Shown one piece after another: positions 26,182 to 34,005 of a stretch of 64,000 nt of DNA (position 1 is the stretch's first letter; each line of letters begins with the position of its first letter). Source of the stretch: Myxococcales bacterium 68-20. GTDB taxonomy: Bacteria; Myxococcota_A; Polyangia; Polyangiales; Polyangiaceae. The notes beneath the pieces were generated by a model. It was not told where the DNA came from and searched no databases. It saw only the letters and a program-made list of their open reading frames with translations. Where the stretch lies: NCBI GenBank assembly GCA_001899635.1, contig MKVQ01000014.1:45904-109903 (forward strand). The letters run 5' to 3'. The translations under genes were made by a program, and so were the position numbers.

Positions 26182-27662
26182 CAGAAGCGCACCTCGGCGC
26201 GGAGGGTGAACGAGTCGTCGGCGAGCGTGGTCGGGCGTCCGGACGCGTCGCGACCGAGCGCGTTCTGACGATGATCGTACTGCGCGACGAGCCTCCCGTA
26301 GCGCATGCGTCCGGCCGCGCTGAACGACCAGGTCGACATCGACACGTCACGCGGGACGAGCGCGAAGGGCTCCTGCTCGCGCGCGTCGGAGTCCGGGTCG
26401 TAGCGGTCGTACCGCACTCCGACGAGCGCCCAGCGCGTGATCTCCTGGGACGCGCCGAGGTAGTACCCGAGCTGGCGGAGGTCTCGCGAGGCGACGACGG
26501 GGTCGGAGACGTAGAGCCCTCGATCGAGGTTGCTCCCGCGCACGACCTCGGCGCGAAGGTGGAGGTCGCCGAGCGTGGGGATGGCGATCGTCGCGCGGAG
26601 ATCCGCGCCCACGGCGAACCGCTTGAAGCTCGCGGACGGCGTTGCAGGCGAGCCGGGGATGACCTGCAGCTCGGTCGTGTTGTCGACGACGCCGTCCGCG
26701 TTCGAGTCCTGCCACTGAAGGACGTCTTTCGTCGCCGGCAGGCCGCGATGGAAGCCACGGCCGCTGAGCCCCGAGAGACCGCCCTCGAGCTGGATGCCTT
26801 CGGTCAGCGCGGACGCGCCGCCGATGCGGAAGATGAGGTCCTTGCTCTCGTTGGGATCGCGCCCGGGGAACGTCCGTTCGCCGATCGGAGCGCCGTTCAT
26901 GATCGCGAAGGCGTAGCGGACGAAGCGATAGCCGCCGAGGAAGCGAAGCCCGAGATCGAACGACTGCGGGAACAGCGCCGCCGACATCGTGGAACGCTCG
27001 AGCCATGGCCTTTCGCGCTCGGACTCGGGCACCTCGAAGCCGAACGGCGTCCGGAACAGGCCCGCCGTCACCACGAACCACGGCGTGTCGGTCTGCGGAG
27101 CTCCGTTCGTCGCACCCGAGCTCGACGTGCCGTCGTTCCTCCCGGGCTGCCGCGACGGATCGACCGCCCACGGCGCCCGCGGGTACGGGCGCTCGGCGGG
27201 CCACTTGAAGGAGGCCTCGGCGTTGATTGGCCGGAGCTGAAGTTCGTTGATCGTGTTCGCGTCGATCTCGAACGCGCCGTGGAAGTGACCGTAGTCGCGC
27301 TCGGCCCGTAGTCGCGCGCGGCGCAGGAGGAACCGCTTCTCGTTCAGAGGCTGACCGTCCTGCGTGACCTCGTCTTGCGACGACTGCCGGAACAGGACCC
27401 AGTCCGTGTGGACGTAGCCGGACACGACGACCGGCAGCGGCGCGTCGCGGCGTGCGGCCGCCTCTCTCTCGAGGCGCGCGACGCGGGCCTCGAGATCCTC
27501 GCGTGAGGTCTCCGGGGAGGGCATCCCCGGAGCATCACCGTTCGCGCCGGTAGCGGCAGGTGGCGCGGCAGGCTCGGCGAACGCGCTGCTGCTCCACAGC
27601 GAGCCGCAGAGGGCGACGACGGCGTGGCTCGACTTCCTCGCGATCGCGGGCACGAGACCCAC
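26181..27662 (-). CDS. OprO/OprP-like porin
   Basis: A 493-residue outer-membrane protein: signal peptide to about residue 30 (SSSAFAEP), a short coiled-coil stalk (REDLEARVARLEREAA), then a barrel. Matching features for the phosphate-selective porin O/P family are VVVSGYVHTDWVLF, LRRARLRAERDYGHFHGAFE, WFVVTAGLFRTPFGFEVP, SFDLGLRFLGGYRFVRYAFA and a final strand DDSFTLRAEVRF. In Pseudomonas such porins pass phosphate or polyphosphate, but the family has diverged and here the selectivity is unknown. Start GTG 27662 is weakly supported; a GTG at 27653 is an alternative. It overlaps the next gene by one base. Confidence 0.8.
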   Translation of the reverse strand: MGLVPAIARKSSHAVVALCGSLWSSSAFAEPAAPPAATGANGDAPGMPSPETSREDLEARVARLEREAAARRDAPLPVVVSGYVHTDWVLFRQSSQDEVTQDGQPLNEKRFLLRRARLRAERDYGHFHGAFEIDANTINELQLRPINAEASFKWPAERPYPRAPWAVDPSRQPGRNDGTSSSGATNGAPQTDTPWFVVTAGLFRTPFGFEVPESERERPWLERSTMSAALFPQSFDLGLRFLGGYRFVRYAFAIMNGAPIGERTFPGRDPNESKDLIFRIGGASALTEGIQLEGGLSGLSGRGFHRGLPATKDVLQWQDSNADGVVDNTTELQVIPGSPATPSASFKRFAVGADLRATIAIPTLGDLHLRAEVVRGSNLDRGLYVSDPVVASRDLRQLGYYLGASQEITRWALVGVRYDRYDPDSDAREQEPFALVPRDVSMSTWSFSAAGRMRYGRLVAQYDHRQNALGRDASGRPTTLADDSFTLRAEVRF

Positions 27663-27692
27663 TCTACTGCATGGCTCGAAGGGGAAACGTGT

Positions 27693-28019
27693 TCACTCGA
27701 GCGGCGGCAGGCCGCCGTCGGCCAGGAGCTTGGGCAGCGTGGGGTTCTTCGTGATCTTCGTTGCGTTCGTGCACGCGTTGATGATCTCGAAGTGGGTCTT
27801 CGGGTTGTCGAAGCAGTCCTTCGGCGCTCCGTCCGGAAGCGTGCCGGCGTCGAACCCGCCGCCGCTGCCGCTGTCGGTGCTGCCGGGGCCGGCGTCGTTG
27901 CCGCTGTTCGGGGGCGGCTCCTTCACGGCGGACGAGCTGTCGTCGCACGCCGCGTGGGTGAAGCCCGCGAGGATGACGAGCGCGCAGCCGAGGATGCTTG
28001 AATGGACCTTCTTCTTCAT
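27693..28019 (-). CDS. Small Asp/Gly/Ser-rich lipoprotein
   Basis: A 108-residue protein starting MKKKVHSSILGCALVILAG, with a lipobox near THAAC. A low-complexity linker (NSGNDAGPGSTDSGSGGGFD) leads to a short folded part with two cysteines (KDCFDNPKTHFEIINACTN). It lies two bases after the PstS-like gene and 30 before the porin, so it is the second gene of the operon. It may tether to or bridge the binding protein and porin; that is inference. No family recognised. Confidence 0.65.
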   Translation of the reverse strand: MKKKVHSSILGCALVILAGFTHAACDDSSSAVKEPPPNSGNDAGPGSTDSGSGGGFDAGTLPDGAPKDCFDNPKTHFEIINACTNATKITKNPTLPKLLADGGLPPLE

Positions 28020-28021
28020 GG

Positions 28022-29284
28022 CTACTTCGCCTCGCAGAAGCCGAGGCGGCACTTGCCGCCGTTGCAGGGAGCGTCGTTGCCGACGGTGCACGCGGTGCAC
28101 GAGGTCGTCCCTTGCGGGACGTTCTTCTCGAACCAGCAGCTGCAGGGAGCCGGCTCGTCGTAGAGCGAGAGGTCGGCGCCGTCGCCCGATCGCGTCACCT
28201 TCATGGCGCATTCGGGGATGAGACCGCTCTGGACGACCTGGAGCAGCCCGTTGACGTCGTCGCCCACGCGCGTGCCCATGACGAGCTCGTAGATTCGCCG
28301 CGCGTTCGGGTCCGCGATCGTCTGCGTCCCCGGCATGAGCTTCGCGATGTACGGCGTCGGCGACCACGGGAGGTAGTGCCCGTCGCGCACGTTCTGCTTG
28401 TCGAACGAGGCGTTCGTCGAGTCGGGGAAGTAAGCGAACTTCTGCCCGAACGTCTTGAACGCGAGCAGCTTGATGTCGGCGCGCCGCTGATCGTAGAGCT
28501 CCGTGCCGAGGATTCCGAGCGTCGCCTCCGGGGTCGGGCTGTTGACGACCGACGTGATGAGCGCCTCCGACGTGCCCGAATCGGCGGCGGCCTTCATCTG
28601 CCCCGGCAGGAGTCGGATCGCCGACGACATCGTGAGTGTCGTGCTCGCGGTGTTGCCTCGCTTGAAGCGGAGGTTCTGCACCACCCAGGGAGCGGCTTCA
28701 CCGCCGCCTTCCGTGAAGCCGTAGGCGAGGTACCCCTCCTCGGCGGTGATCGCGACCTGGCTGCTGTTCTTGTTCGTGATGAAGCCGTACGCCTGGATCG
28801 GACCGTCGAACACGCCGATGTCGGCGGGCTGCGCGGGCGTCTGTGCGCAGCTCGAGAGGTAAGTCGCGCCGATCCCGAGCGCGATCGGCTCGGCGGGCGG
28901 AGCGTCGGGGACGGTGCAGGTCGGCGCGGCGGCGGCGGGATCGAACGTCGGGCTCGCGGGGATGTACCGCACCGGGCGCGCGGTCGTCCCGTCCACGACC
29001 GTGATCATCTGCGCGTTGGTGAACAGATCGCTCCGGATGTTGCAGGTGGGGCGGTTCCTGTAAAAGATGCGCAGCTTCGTCGACGACTGCATCAGGAGCT
29101 TCCCGAGCTTCTTGACCAGGGGCTCCTGCGTATCGCCGTTCTCGATGTAGATGGCGGGGACATTGTTGTCCTCGTCCGTCAGGGCCGCGCAAGGGTCGCC
29201 GTTGGCTGCCTCGGCGCGCTCGGCGACGACGACGAGTGAGACGGCGAGCGCACAGCCGAGCGCCCGTGAAAGCTCGCTTCGCAT
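28022..29284 (-). CDS. PstS-like periplasmic binding protein with Cys-rich tail
   Basis: A 420-residue exported protein (signal ending ERAEAA). Its core resembles type-2 periplasmic binding proteins of the PstS kind: YIENGDTQEPLVKKLGKLL, GVFDGPIQAYGFITNKN, ATLGILGTELYDQRRADIKL and, near the end, FPDSTNASFDKQNVRDGHYL with PWSPTPYIAKL, the equivalent of the VRDGxYPLxxPLY segment of PstS. The tail is a small Cys-rich domain (CSCWFEKNVPQGTTSCTACT, with four more Cys after it). Classical PstS works with PstCAB; none is here. The start has GGGAGGA. It is the first gene of the operon. Ligand not proven. Confidence 0.68.
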   Translation of the reverse strand: MRSELSRALGCALAVSLVVVAERAEAANGDPCAALTDEDNNVPAIYIENGDTQEPLVKKLGKLLMQSSTKLRIFYRNRPTCNIRSDLFTNAQMITVVDGTTARPVRYIPASPTFDPAAAAPTCTVPDAPPAEPIALGIGATYLSSCAQTPAQPADIGVFDGPIQAYGFITNKNSSQVAITAEEGYLAYGFTEGGGEAAPWVVQNLRFKRGNTASTTLTMSSAIRLLPGQMKAAADSGTSEALITSVVNSPTPEATLGILGTELYDQRRADIKLLAFKTFGQKFAYFPDSTNASFDKQNVRDGHYLPWSPTPYIAKLMPGTQTIADPNARRIYELVMGTRVGDDVNGLLQVVQSGLIPECAMKVTRSGDGADLSLYDEPAPCSCWFEKNVPQGTTSCTACTVGNDAPCNGGKCRLGFCEAK

Positions 29285-29304
29285 GGTTCCTCCCGGGAAT
29301 CGAA

Positions 29305-29395
29305 GTGACGGACGAGGCTGTCACGGGGCGACCTGTGGTGCCCATCACCATTTCGTGACAGTCGATAGATGTAACCAACGTCACACGCATGTGAC
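29305..29395. promoter_or_regulatory. Cluster of five GTGAC/GTCAC half-sites in the divergent promoter region
   Basis: GTGAC occurs at 29305, 29355 and 29391, and GTCAC at 29320 and 29380. Two form a perfect palindrome at 29380-29395 (GTCACA, cgca, TGTGAC). CTGTCAC at 29318-29324 faces GTGACAG at 29355-29361. On the minus strand CTGTCAC is followed, at 11-base spacing, by a weak second repeat TGGTGAT, reminiscent of a Pho box, about 60-75 bases before the operon start. The cluster may control the operon, katE, or both. Confidence 0.45.
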
Positions 29396-29524
29396 CTGTC
29401 GCCTCGAGGGTGTCGTCCTGCCCCGCACGGCGCGCGGTGGTTCGCCCGCTCGTGGCGGCATTCTTCCGTGGCGCTGTTGTTGCTCCGTCCTCGTCACGCG
29501 AGCAGCGAGGAGAACAAGACGCCC

Positions 29525-31639
29525 ATGAGCACGAAGGATGCGGCGCCGAGGACGGCGTCCCCGCATGGCAAGAACGATGATCTCGAGCGGGACCGGACGC
29601 GGTGTGACGGCGCGACGCTGACCACCGATCAAGGGATCGCGATCCCGCACACGGACGACTCCCTGAAGGCGGGCGTCCGCGGCCCGACGCTCCTCGAGGA
29701 CTTCCACTTCCGCGAGAAGATGACCCGCTTCGACCATGAGCGCATCCCCGAGCGTGTCGTGCACGCGCGCGGCTCGGGCGCCCACGGCGTCTTCGAGCTC
29801 TACGAGTCGCTCGCCGATCTGACGACCGCCGAGTTCCTCTGTGACCCGTCGATCGTGACGCCCGTGTTCGTGCGGTTCTCCACGGTGCAGGGCTCGCGCG
29901 GGTCGGCGGACACCGTGCGTGACGTTCGCGGCTTCGCGACGAAGTTCTACACGCGCCAGGGGAACTTCGATCTCGTCGGCAACAACATGCCCGTCTTCTT
30001 CATCCAGGACGGCATCAAGTTCCCGGACTTCGTTCACGCGGTGAAGCCGGAGCCACATCACGAGATGCCTCAGGGCGCGTCCGCCCACGACAGCTTCTGG
30101 GACTTCTGCGGACTCGTCCCCGAGTCGGCTCACATGGTCATGTGGACGATGTCCGACCGGGCCATCCCGCGCAGCTTCGCGAACATGGAGGGCTTCGGCG
30201 TCCACACGTTCCGGCTCATCGACTCCAAGGGCGTCTCGCGCTTCGTGAAGTTCCACTGGAAGCCGCTCGCAGGAGTCTGCTCGCTGGCATGGGACGAGGC
30301 TCAGAAGATCGCGGGCAAGGATTCAGACTTCCACCGGCGCGATCTCTGGGAGTCGATCGCGGCGGGCCACTTCTTCGAGTACGAGCTCGGCATCCAGGTG
30401 ATCGACGAGAAGGTGGCCGAGGGCATCGGCGTCGACCTCCTCGATGTGACGAAGATCATCCCCGAGGAGGTCGTCCCCGTCCGCCGGATCGGCAAGATGA
30501 CGCTCAACCGCAACCCCGACAATTTCTTCGCCGAGACGGAGCAGGTCGCATTCTGCGTCGCCAACGTCGTGCCGGGGATCGGGTTCACCGACGATCCGAT
30601 GATGACCGCCCGCCTGTTCTCGTACCTCGATACGCAGATCACGCGGCTCGGCGGGCCGAACCACGCGCAGCTCCCGATCAACCGCCCGCTCGCGCCGGTC
30701 CACAACACGCAGCAGGACGGCTTCGGCCAGCATCGGATCGCGACGGCGCGCGCCAACTACGTCCCGAACTCGATCGGCGGCGGCTGTCCGTTCGCCGCGA
30801 AAGCCGGCGGCTACGTCCACTTTCCGGAGGTGGTCTCGGGAACGAAGACGCGCGAGCGCTCGCCGAGCTTCGCCGATCACTTCACCCAGGCGGCGATGTT
30901 CTGGAACAGCATGTCGGAGGCCGAGAAGCAGCACATCACCGACGCGTATCGGTTCGAGCTCTCCAAGGTCCTCCGCAAGGCGATTCGCGAGCGGTACGTG
31001 AACGAGGTGCTCGCGAACATCGACGGTGACCTCGCCGCCCAGGTCGCGGCGGCTGTCGGCGTCACGCTCGTCGCGAACGTGAAGACGCCGGCGGCGAAGC
31101 TCACGTCGCCGGCGCTGAGCATGGATTCGTCGAAGCCGAGGTCGATCCGGGGCCGCCGGGTAGCGATCCTCGCGGCCCCGGGAGTCGACGACGGGCAGAT
31201 CGCGGCTGTCGTCACCGAGCTCACGAACGGCGGCGCGATCGGCGAGGTCGTTTCGATCGGCCTCGGGCGCCTCTTCGGGCCCCAAGGTCCGGAGGCCACC
31301 CGTTCGTTCCTCGATACGTCATCGGTGCTCTGGGACGCGGTCTACGTCCCCGGCGGCGCCCAGAGCATCCAGACGCTCCGTGCCGGCGGTGAGGCCGTGC
31401 CGTTCGTCAAAGAGGCGTTCCGCCACGCCAAGCCGATCGGCGCCACGGGGGAGGGAGCCGATCTCGTCGAGGCAGCGATCGCCGAGGACCTCGGCGGTGC
31501 GGCTCCACCGAGGGCGAGCATTCCGGGCCTCGTCCTCGCACGCGCCGGTCTGATCGCGGCGTTCCCGGCCGCGTTCGTCCAGGCGATCAGCGAGCATCGC
31601 TTCTGGGGCCGCTCCTCTCTCGTGCCGCCGCGTAGCTGA
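29525..31639 (+). CDS. katE: Large-subunit catalase (HPII type)
   Basis: A 704-residue heme catalase that converts hydrogen peroxide to water and oxygen. The catalytic His is H80 in RVVHARGSGAHG, the distal Asn is in VGNNMPVFF near 155, and the proximal heme-ligand Tyr is in RLFSYLDTQ near 365. RFSTVQGSRGSADTVRDVRG is the usual catalase segment. The C-terminal 140 residues (RRVAILAAPGVDDGQ; VYVPGGAQSIQTL) form the flavodoxin/DJ-1-like domain that marks the large-subunit class; length is normal. ATG 29525 has GAGGAG upstream and starts the usual N-terminus. It is divergent from the envelope operon and shares its promoter region. Confidence 0.96.
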   Translation: MSTKDAAPRTASPHGKNDDLERDRTRCDGATLTTDQGIAIPHTDDSLKAGVRGPTLLEDFHFREKMTRFDHERIPERVVHARGSGAHGVFELYESLADLTTAEFLCDPSIVTPVFVRFSTVQGSRGSADTVRDVRGFATKFYTRQGNFDLVGNNMPVFFIQDGIKFPDFVHAVKPEPHHEMPQGASAHDSFWDFCGLVPESAHMVMWTMSDRAIPRSFANMEGFGVHTFRLIDSKGVSRFVKFHWKPLAGVCSLAWDEAQKIAGKDSDFHRRDLWESIAAGHFFEYELGIQVIDEKVAEGIGVDLLDVTKIIPEEVVPVRRIGKMTLNRNPDNFFAETEQVAFCVANVVPGIGFTDDPMMTARLFSYLDTQITRLGGPNHAQLPINRPLAPVHNTQQDGFGQHRIATARANYVPNSIGGGCPFAAKAGGYVHFPEVVSGTKTRERSPSFADHFTQAAMFWNSMSEAEKQHITDAYRFELSKVLRKAIRERYVNEVLANIDGDLAAQVAAAVGVTLVANVKTPAAKLTSPALSMDSSKPRSIRGRRVAILAAPGVDDGQIAAVVTELTNGGAIGEVVSIGLGRLFGPQGPEATRSFLDTSSVLWDAVYVPGGAQSIQTLRAGGEAVPFVKEAFRHAKPIGATGEGADLVEAAIAEDLGGAAPPRASIPGLVLARAGLIAAFPAAFVQAISEHRFWGRSSLVPPRS

Positions 31640-31707
31640 TCCCGTCGGTGCGGCGTCATGGCCGGGGCGGGCATGGGGTGTGCGTCTCCTCCCCGGTGAG
31701 GTGACCC

Positions 31708-31884
31708 ATGACCAACGCTGGACCTGGAACGAAAGGGAGCACGCTCCAGGCGCCCGTCGAGTCGAGCGCAGGTGCCGAGCGCGTTCGACTCGCTGAGAGC
31801 GCCGAGGAAGAGCTGGAGCTGGAGTTCTACTACGACGACGAGGAGTCGGAGGCTCCCGAGCCGCGACCGCCCGCGGACTCGTGA
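31708..31884 (+). CDS. Small acidic protein (58 aa), unrecognised
   Basis: ATG 31708 to TGA 31882-31884, preceded by GGTGAGGTGA. The product starts MTNAGPGTKGS, has an acidic core EEELELEFYYDDEESEAPEP and ends RPPADS. No domain. It has strong codon bias and a usable ribosome-binding sequence, but small acidic frames can occur by chance in such DNA. It lies between katE and hemE on the same strand. Confidence 0.4.
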   Translation: MTNAGPGTKGSTLQAPVESSAGAERVRLAESAEEELELEFYYDDEESEAPEPRPPADS

Positions 31885-31981
31885 CCAAGCTGTGCCGCAA
31901 GGTCGGCGCGGCCGAGAGGCCGAGGGGCGAGGGCCGATCCGGCGTGACCGCTCGAACACGCGTGATGATAGGCTCGCGCGC

Positions 31982-33007
31982 ATGAACGATCGGTTCCTGC
32001 GCGCGTGCCGTCGCGAGCCCGTCGACTGCACTCCCGTGTGGATGATGCGGCAGGCGGGGCGCTACATGGCGGAGTATCGGGCTCTTCGGGAGAAGCACAC
32101 GCTTCTCGAGATCTGCAAGACGCCCGAGCTTGCGCTCAAGGTGACGCTCCAGCCGATGAAGCTGAACGTCGACGCCGCGATCCTCTTCGCGGACATCCTC
32201 TTGCCGCTCGAGCCGATGGGGGCGCCCTTCGAGTTCGCGAAGGGCGAAGGCCCCGTCGTTCACTCGCCGATCCGGTCGCACGCGGACGTCGACAAGCTCC
32301 GCGTCATCGAGCCGGAGGAGGGCCTCGGCTACGTGATGGAGGCGATCAAGCTGCTGAAGAAGGAGCTCCCGGTTCCGCTCATCGGCTTTGCCGGCGCTCC
32401 GTTCACGCTCGCCAGCTACCTCGTCGAGGGCGGCAAGAGCCGCGACTTCCTCAAGACGAAGAAGCTGATGTACACGGAGCCCGAGACCTGGAACCTCCTC
32501 ATGAGCAAGCTCTCCGAGGTCGTTCGTAGGTTCCTCCACAAGCAGATCGACGCCGGCGTGGACGCCGTGCAGCTCTTCGACTCGTGGGTCGGTCAGCTCG
32601 GCCCGGCCGACTACGTCGAGTACGTGCAGCCGCACGTCGCCAAGATCCTCCAGGACGTGCAGACGCGCGGCGTCCCCGTGATCCACTTCGGCGTCGGGAC
32701 GCAGTCGCTCCTCCCTGCGATGCGCGACGCCGGCGGGACCGTGCTCGGCCTCGACTGGCGCACGCCCATCGCCGAGACGTGGGCGAAGATCGGCTACGAC
32801 CGCGGGGTCCAGGGCAACATGGATTCGACGGTCCTCTTCGCGCCGCGCGCAGTCGCCTTGAAACACGCCCAGCGCGTCCTCGACGACGCCGGCGGGCGGC
32901 CCGGGCACATCTTCAACCTCGGCCACGGCATCTTGCCGGAGACGCCCGTCGAGACGGTGCAGGCCGTCGTCGACTACGTGCACGAGGCCTCGGCCAAGAA
33001 GAAGTGA
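31982..33007 (+). CDS. hemE: Uroporphyrinogen decarboxylase
   Basis: A 341-residue cytoplasmic enzyme that removes four acetate carboxyls from uroporphyrinogen III to give coproporphyrinogen III in heme synthesis. PVWMMRQAGRYMAEYR (substrate-binding arginines), AILFADILLPLEPMG (catalytic Asp in the FADIL segment) and GFAGAPFTLASYLVEGG are all intact. HFGVGT and GLDWR near the C-terminus also fit. ATG 31982 starts the typical N-terminus. The stop overlaps the hemH start by one base (TGATG), so the hem genes are translationally coupled. Confidence 0.97.
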   Translation: MNDRFLRACRREPVDCTPVWMMRQAGRYMAEYRALREKHTLLEICKTPELALKVTLQPMKLNVDAAILFADILLPLEPMGAPFEFAKGEGPVVHSPIRSHADVDKLRVIEPEEGLGYVMEAIKLLKKELPVPLIGFAGAPFTLASYLVEGGKSRDFLKTKKLMYTEPETWNLLMSKLSEVVRRFLHKQIDAGVDAVQLFDSWVGQLGPADYVEYVQPHVAKILQDVQTRGVPVIHFGVGTQSLLPAMRDAGGTVLGLDWRTPIAETWAKIGYDRGVQGNMDSTVLFAPRAVALKHAQRVLDDAGGRPGHIFNLGHGILPETPVETVQAVVDYVHEASAKKK

Positions 33008-34005
33008 TGACGGCGCCGGCGACAAGCGCTGCGGACACGGCGGTCGTGCTCGTGGCGCACGGCACCGTCGAGTCGCTCGACGACCTGCCGCGGTTCCTCG
33101 CCAACATCCGGCGAGGACACGCGGCGCCGCCCGAGCTCGTGGCCGAGGTGCGCCGCCGGTACGAGGCCATCGGAGGACGTTCTCCGCTCCTCGACATCAC
33201 GCGAGAGGTCGCGCGGAAGCTCGAGAAGGCGCTCGAGCTGAAGGCGCGCGTCGCGATGCGCCTCTTCGAGCCGTACCCGAAGGAGGTCGTCGCGAAGCTC
33301 GCGTCGGAAGGGATCCGCCGCGTCGTGGCGGTCCCGCTCGCGCAGCATTCGGCCGGCGTGTACGGCAGCGCGATGCAGGCCGCGGCGAAGGAGGTCGATC
33401 CTTCGCTCGAGGTCTTCTGCGCCCGGAACTGGGGGCGCACGCCCGAGCTCACGCGTGCGTTCGCCGACACGATCATCGCCGAGCTCGATCGCATCCCTGC
33501 GGGCGAAGCGGAGCAGACCGCGCTCGTCCTCACGGCGCACAGCCTCCCGCGCGCCGTCGTCCAGGCCGGCGACCCTTACGAGCAGGAGGTCCGGGCGAGC
33601 GCCGAGGACGTCGCTGCCGAGGTGCGCGCGCGCGTGGGCGACCGCTTCGCGGAGCACATGGTCGCGTTCCAGAGCCAGGGAATCGGGACCGGAGTCGAAT
33701 GGCTCGGCCCGGACCTCCGCCCGACGCTCGAAGACCTCGCCAAGCGCGGCAAGAAGCACGTCGTCGTCGCGCCGATCGGCTTTCTGGCCGATCATGTGGA
33801 GATCCTCTATGACCTCGATATCGAGGCGAGGGGCTGGTGCGAAGGGGAGCTCGGGATCGTGCTTTATCGAAGCGCTTCGTTGAACGCCGGGGACGGGCTC
33901 GTCGAGGCGCTCTCCGTGGTGGTGCGCGATGTCCTCGCTCGCCCCGGCGACTTCGCCGCGCCGTCGGTGTCCTCTCGCGAAAGCCGACCGAGTAGAGGGG
34001 GATGA
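33007..34005 (+). CDS. hemH: Ferrochelatase
   Basis: A 332-residue enzyme that inserts ferrous iron into protoporphyrin IX. The family pattern is visible: VVLVAHGTVESLDDLPRFL, RRYEAIGGRSPL, VPLAQHSAGVYG, the catalytic His in VLTAHSLP, AFQSQG, and ADHVEILYDLDIEA with the metal-site Glu. Length is normal. Coupled at both ends: TGATG with hemE and ATGA with hemG. The final 25 residues are a variable, Ser/Arg-rich extension. Confidence 0.95.
   Translation: MTAPATSAADTAVVLVAHGTVESLDDLPRFLANIRRGHAAPPELVAEVRRRYEAIGGRSPLLDITREVARKLEKALELKARVAMRLFEPYPKEVVAKLASEGIRRVVAVPLAQHSAGVYGSAMQAAAKEVDPSLEVFCARNWGRTPELTRAFADTIIAELDRIPAGEAEQTALVLTAHSLPRAVVQAGDPYEQEVRASAEDVAAEVRARVGDRFAEHMVAFQSQGIGTGVEWLGPDLRPTLEDLAKRGKKHVVVAPIGFLADHVEILYDLDIEARGWCEGELGIVLYRSASLNAGDGLVEALSVVVRDVLARPGDFAAPSVSSRESRPSRGG

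Noticed and set aside
26181-26183. Frameshift or assembly join between porin and DUF2135-like genes
   Set aside because: The one-base TGATG overlap is a normal coupling arrangement and each product has its own signal peptide.
29380-29395. CRP-type binding site
   Set aside because: Half-sites are in the opposite orientation (TCACA then TGTGA) and the spacer is four bases, so it does not match the TGTGA-N6-TCACA pattern.
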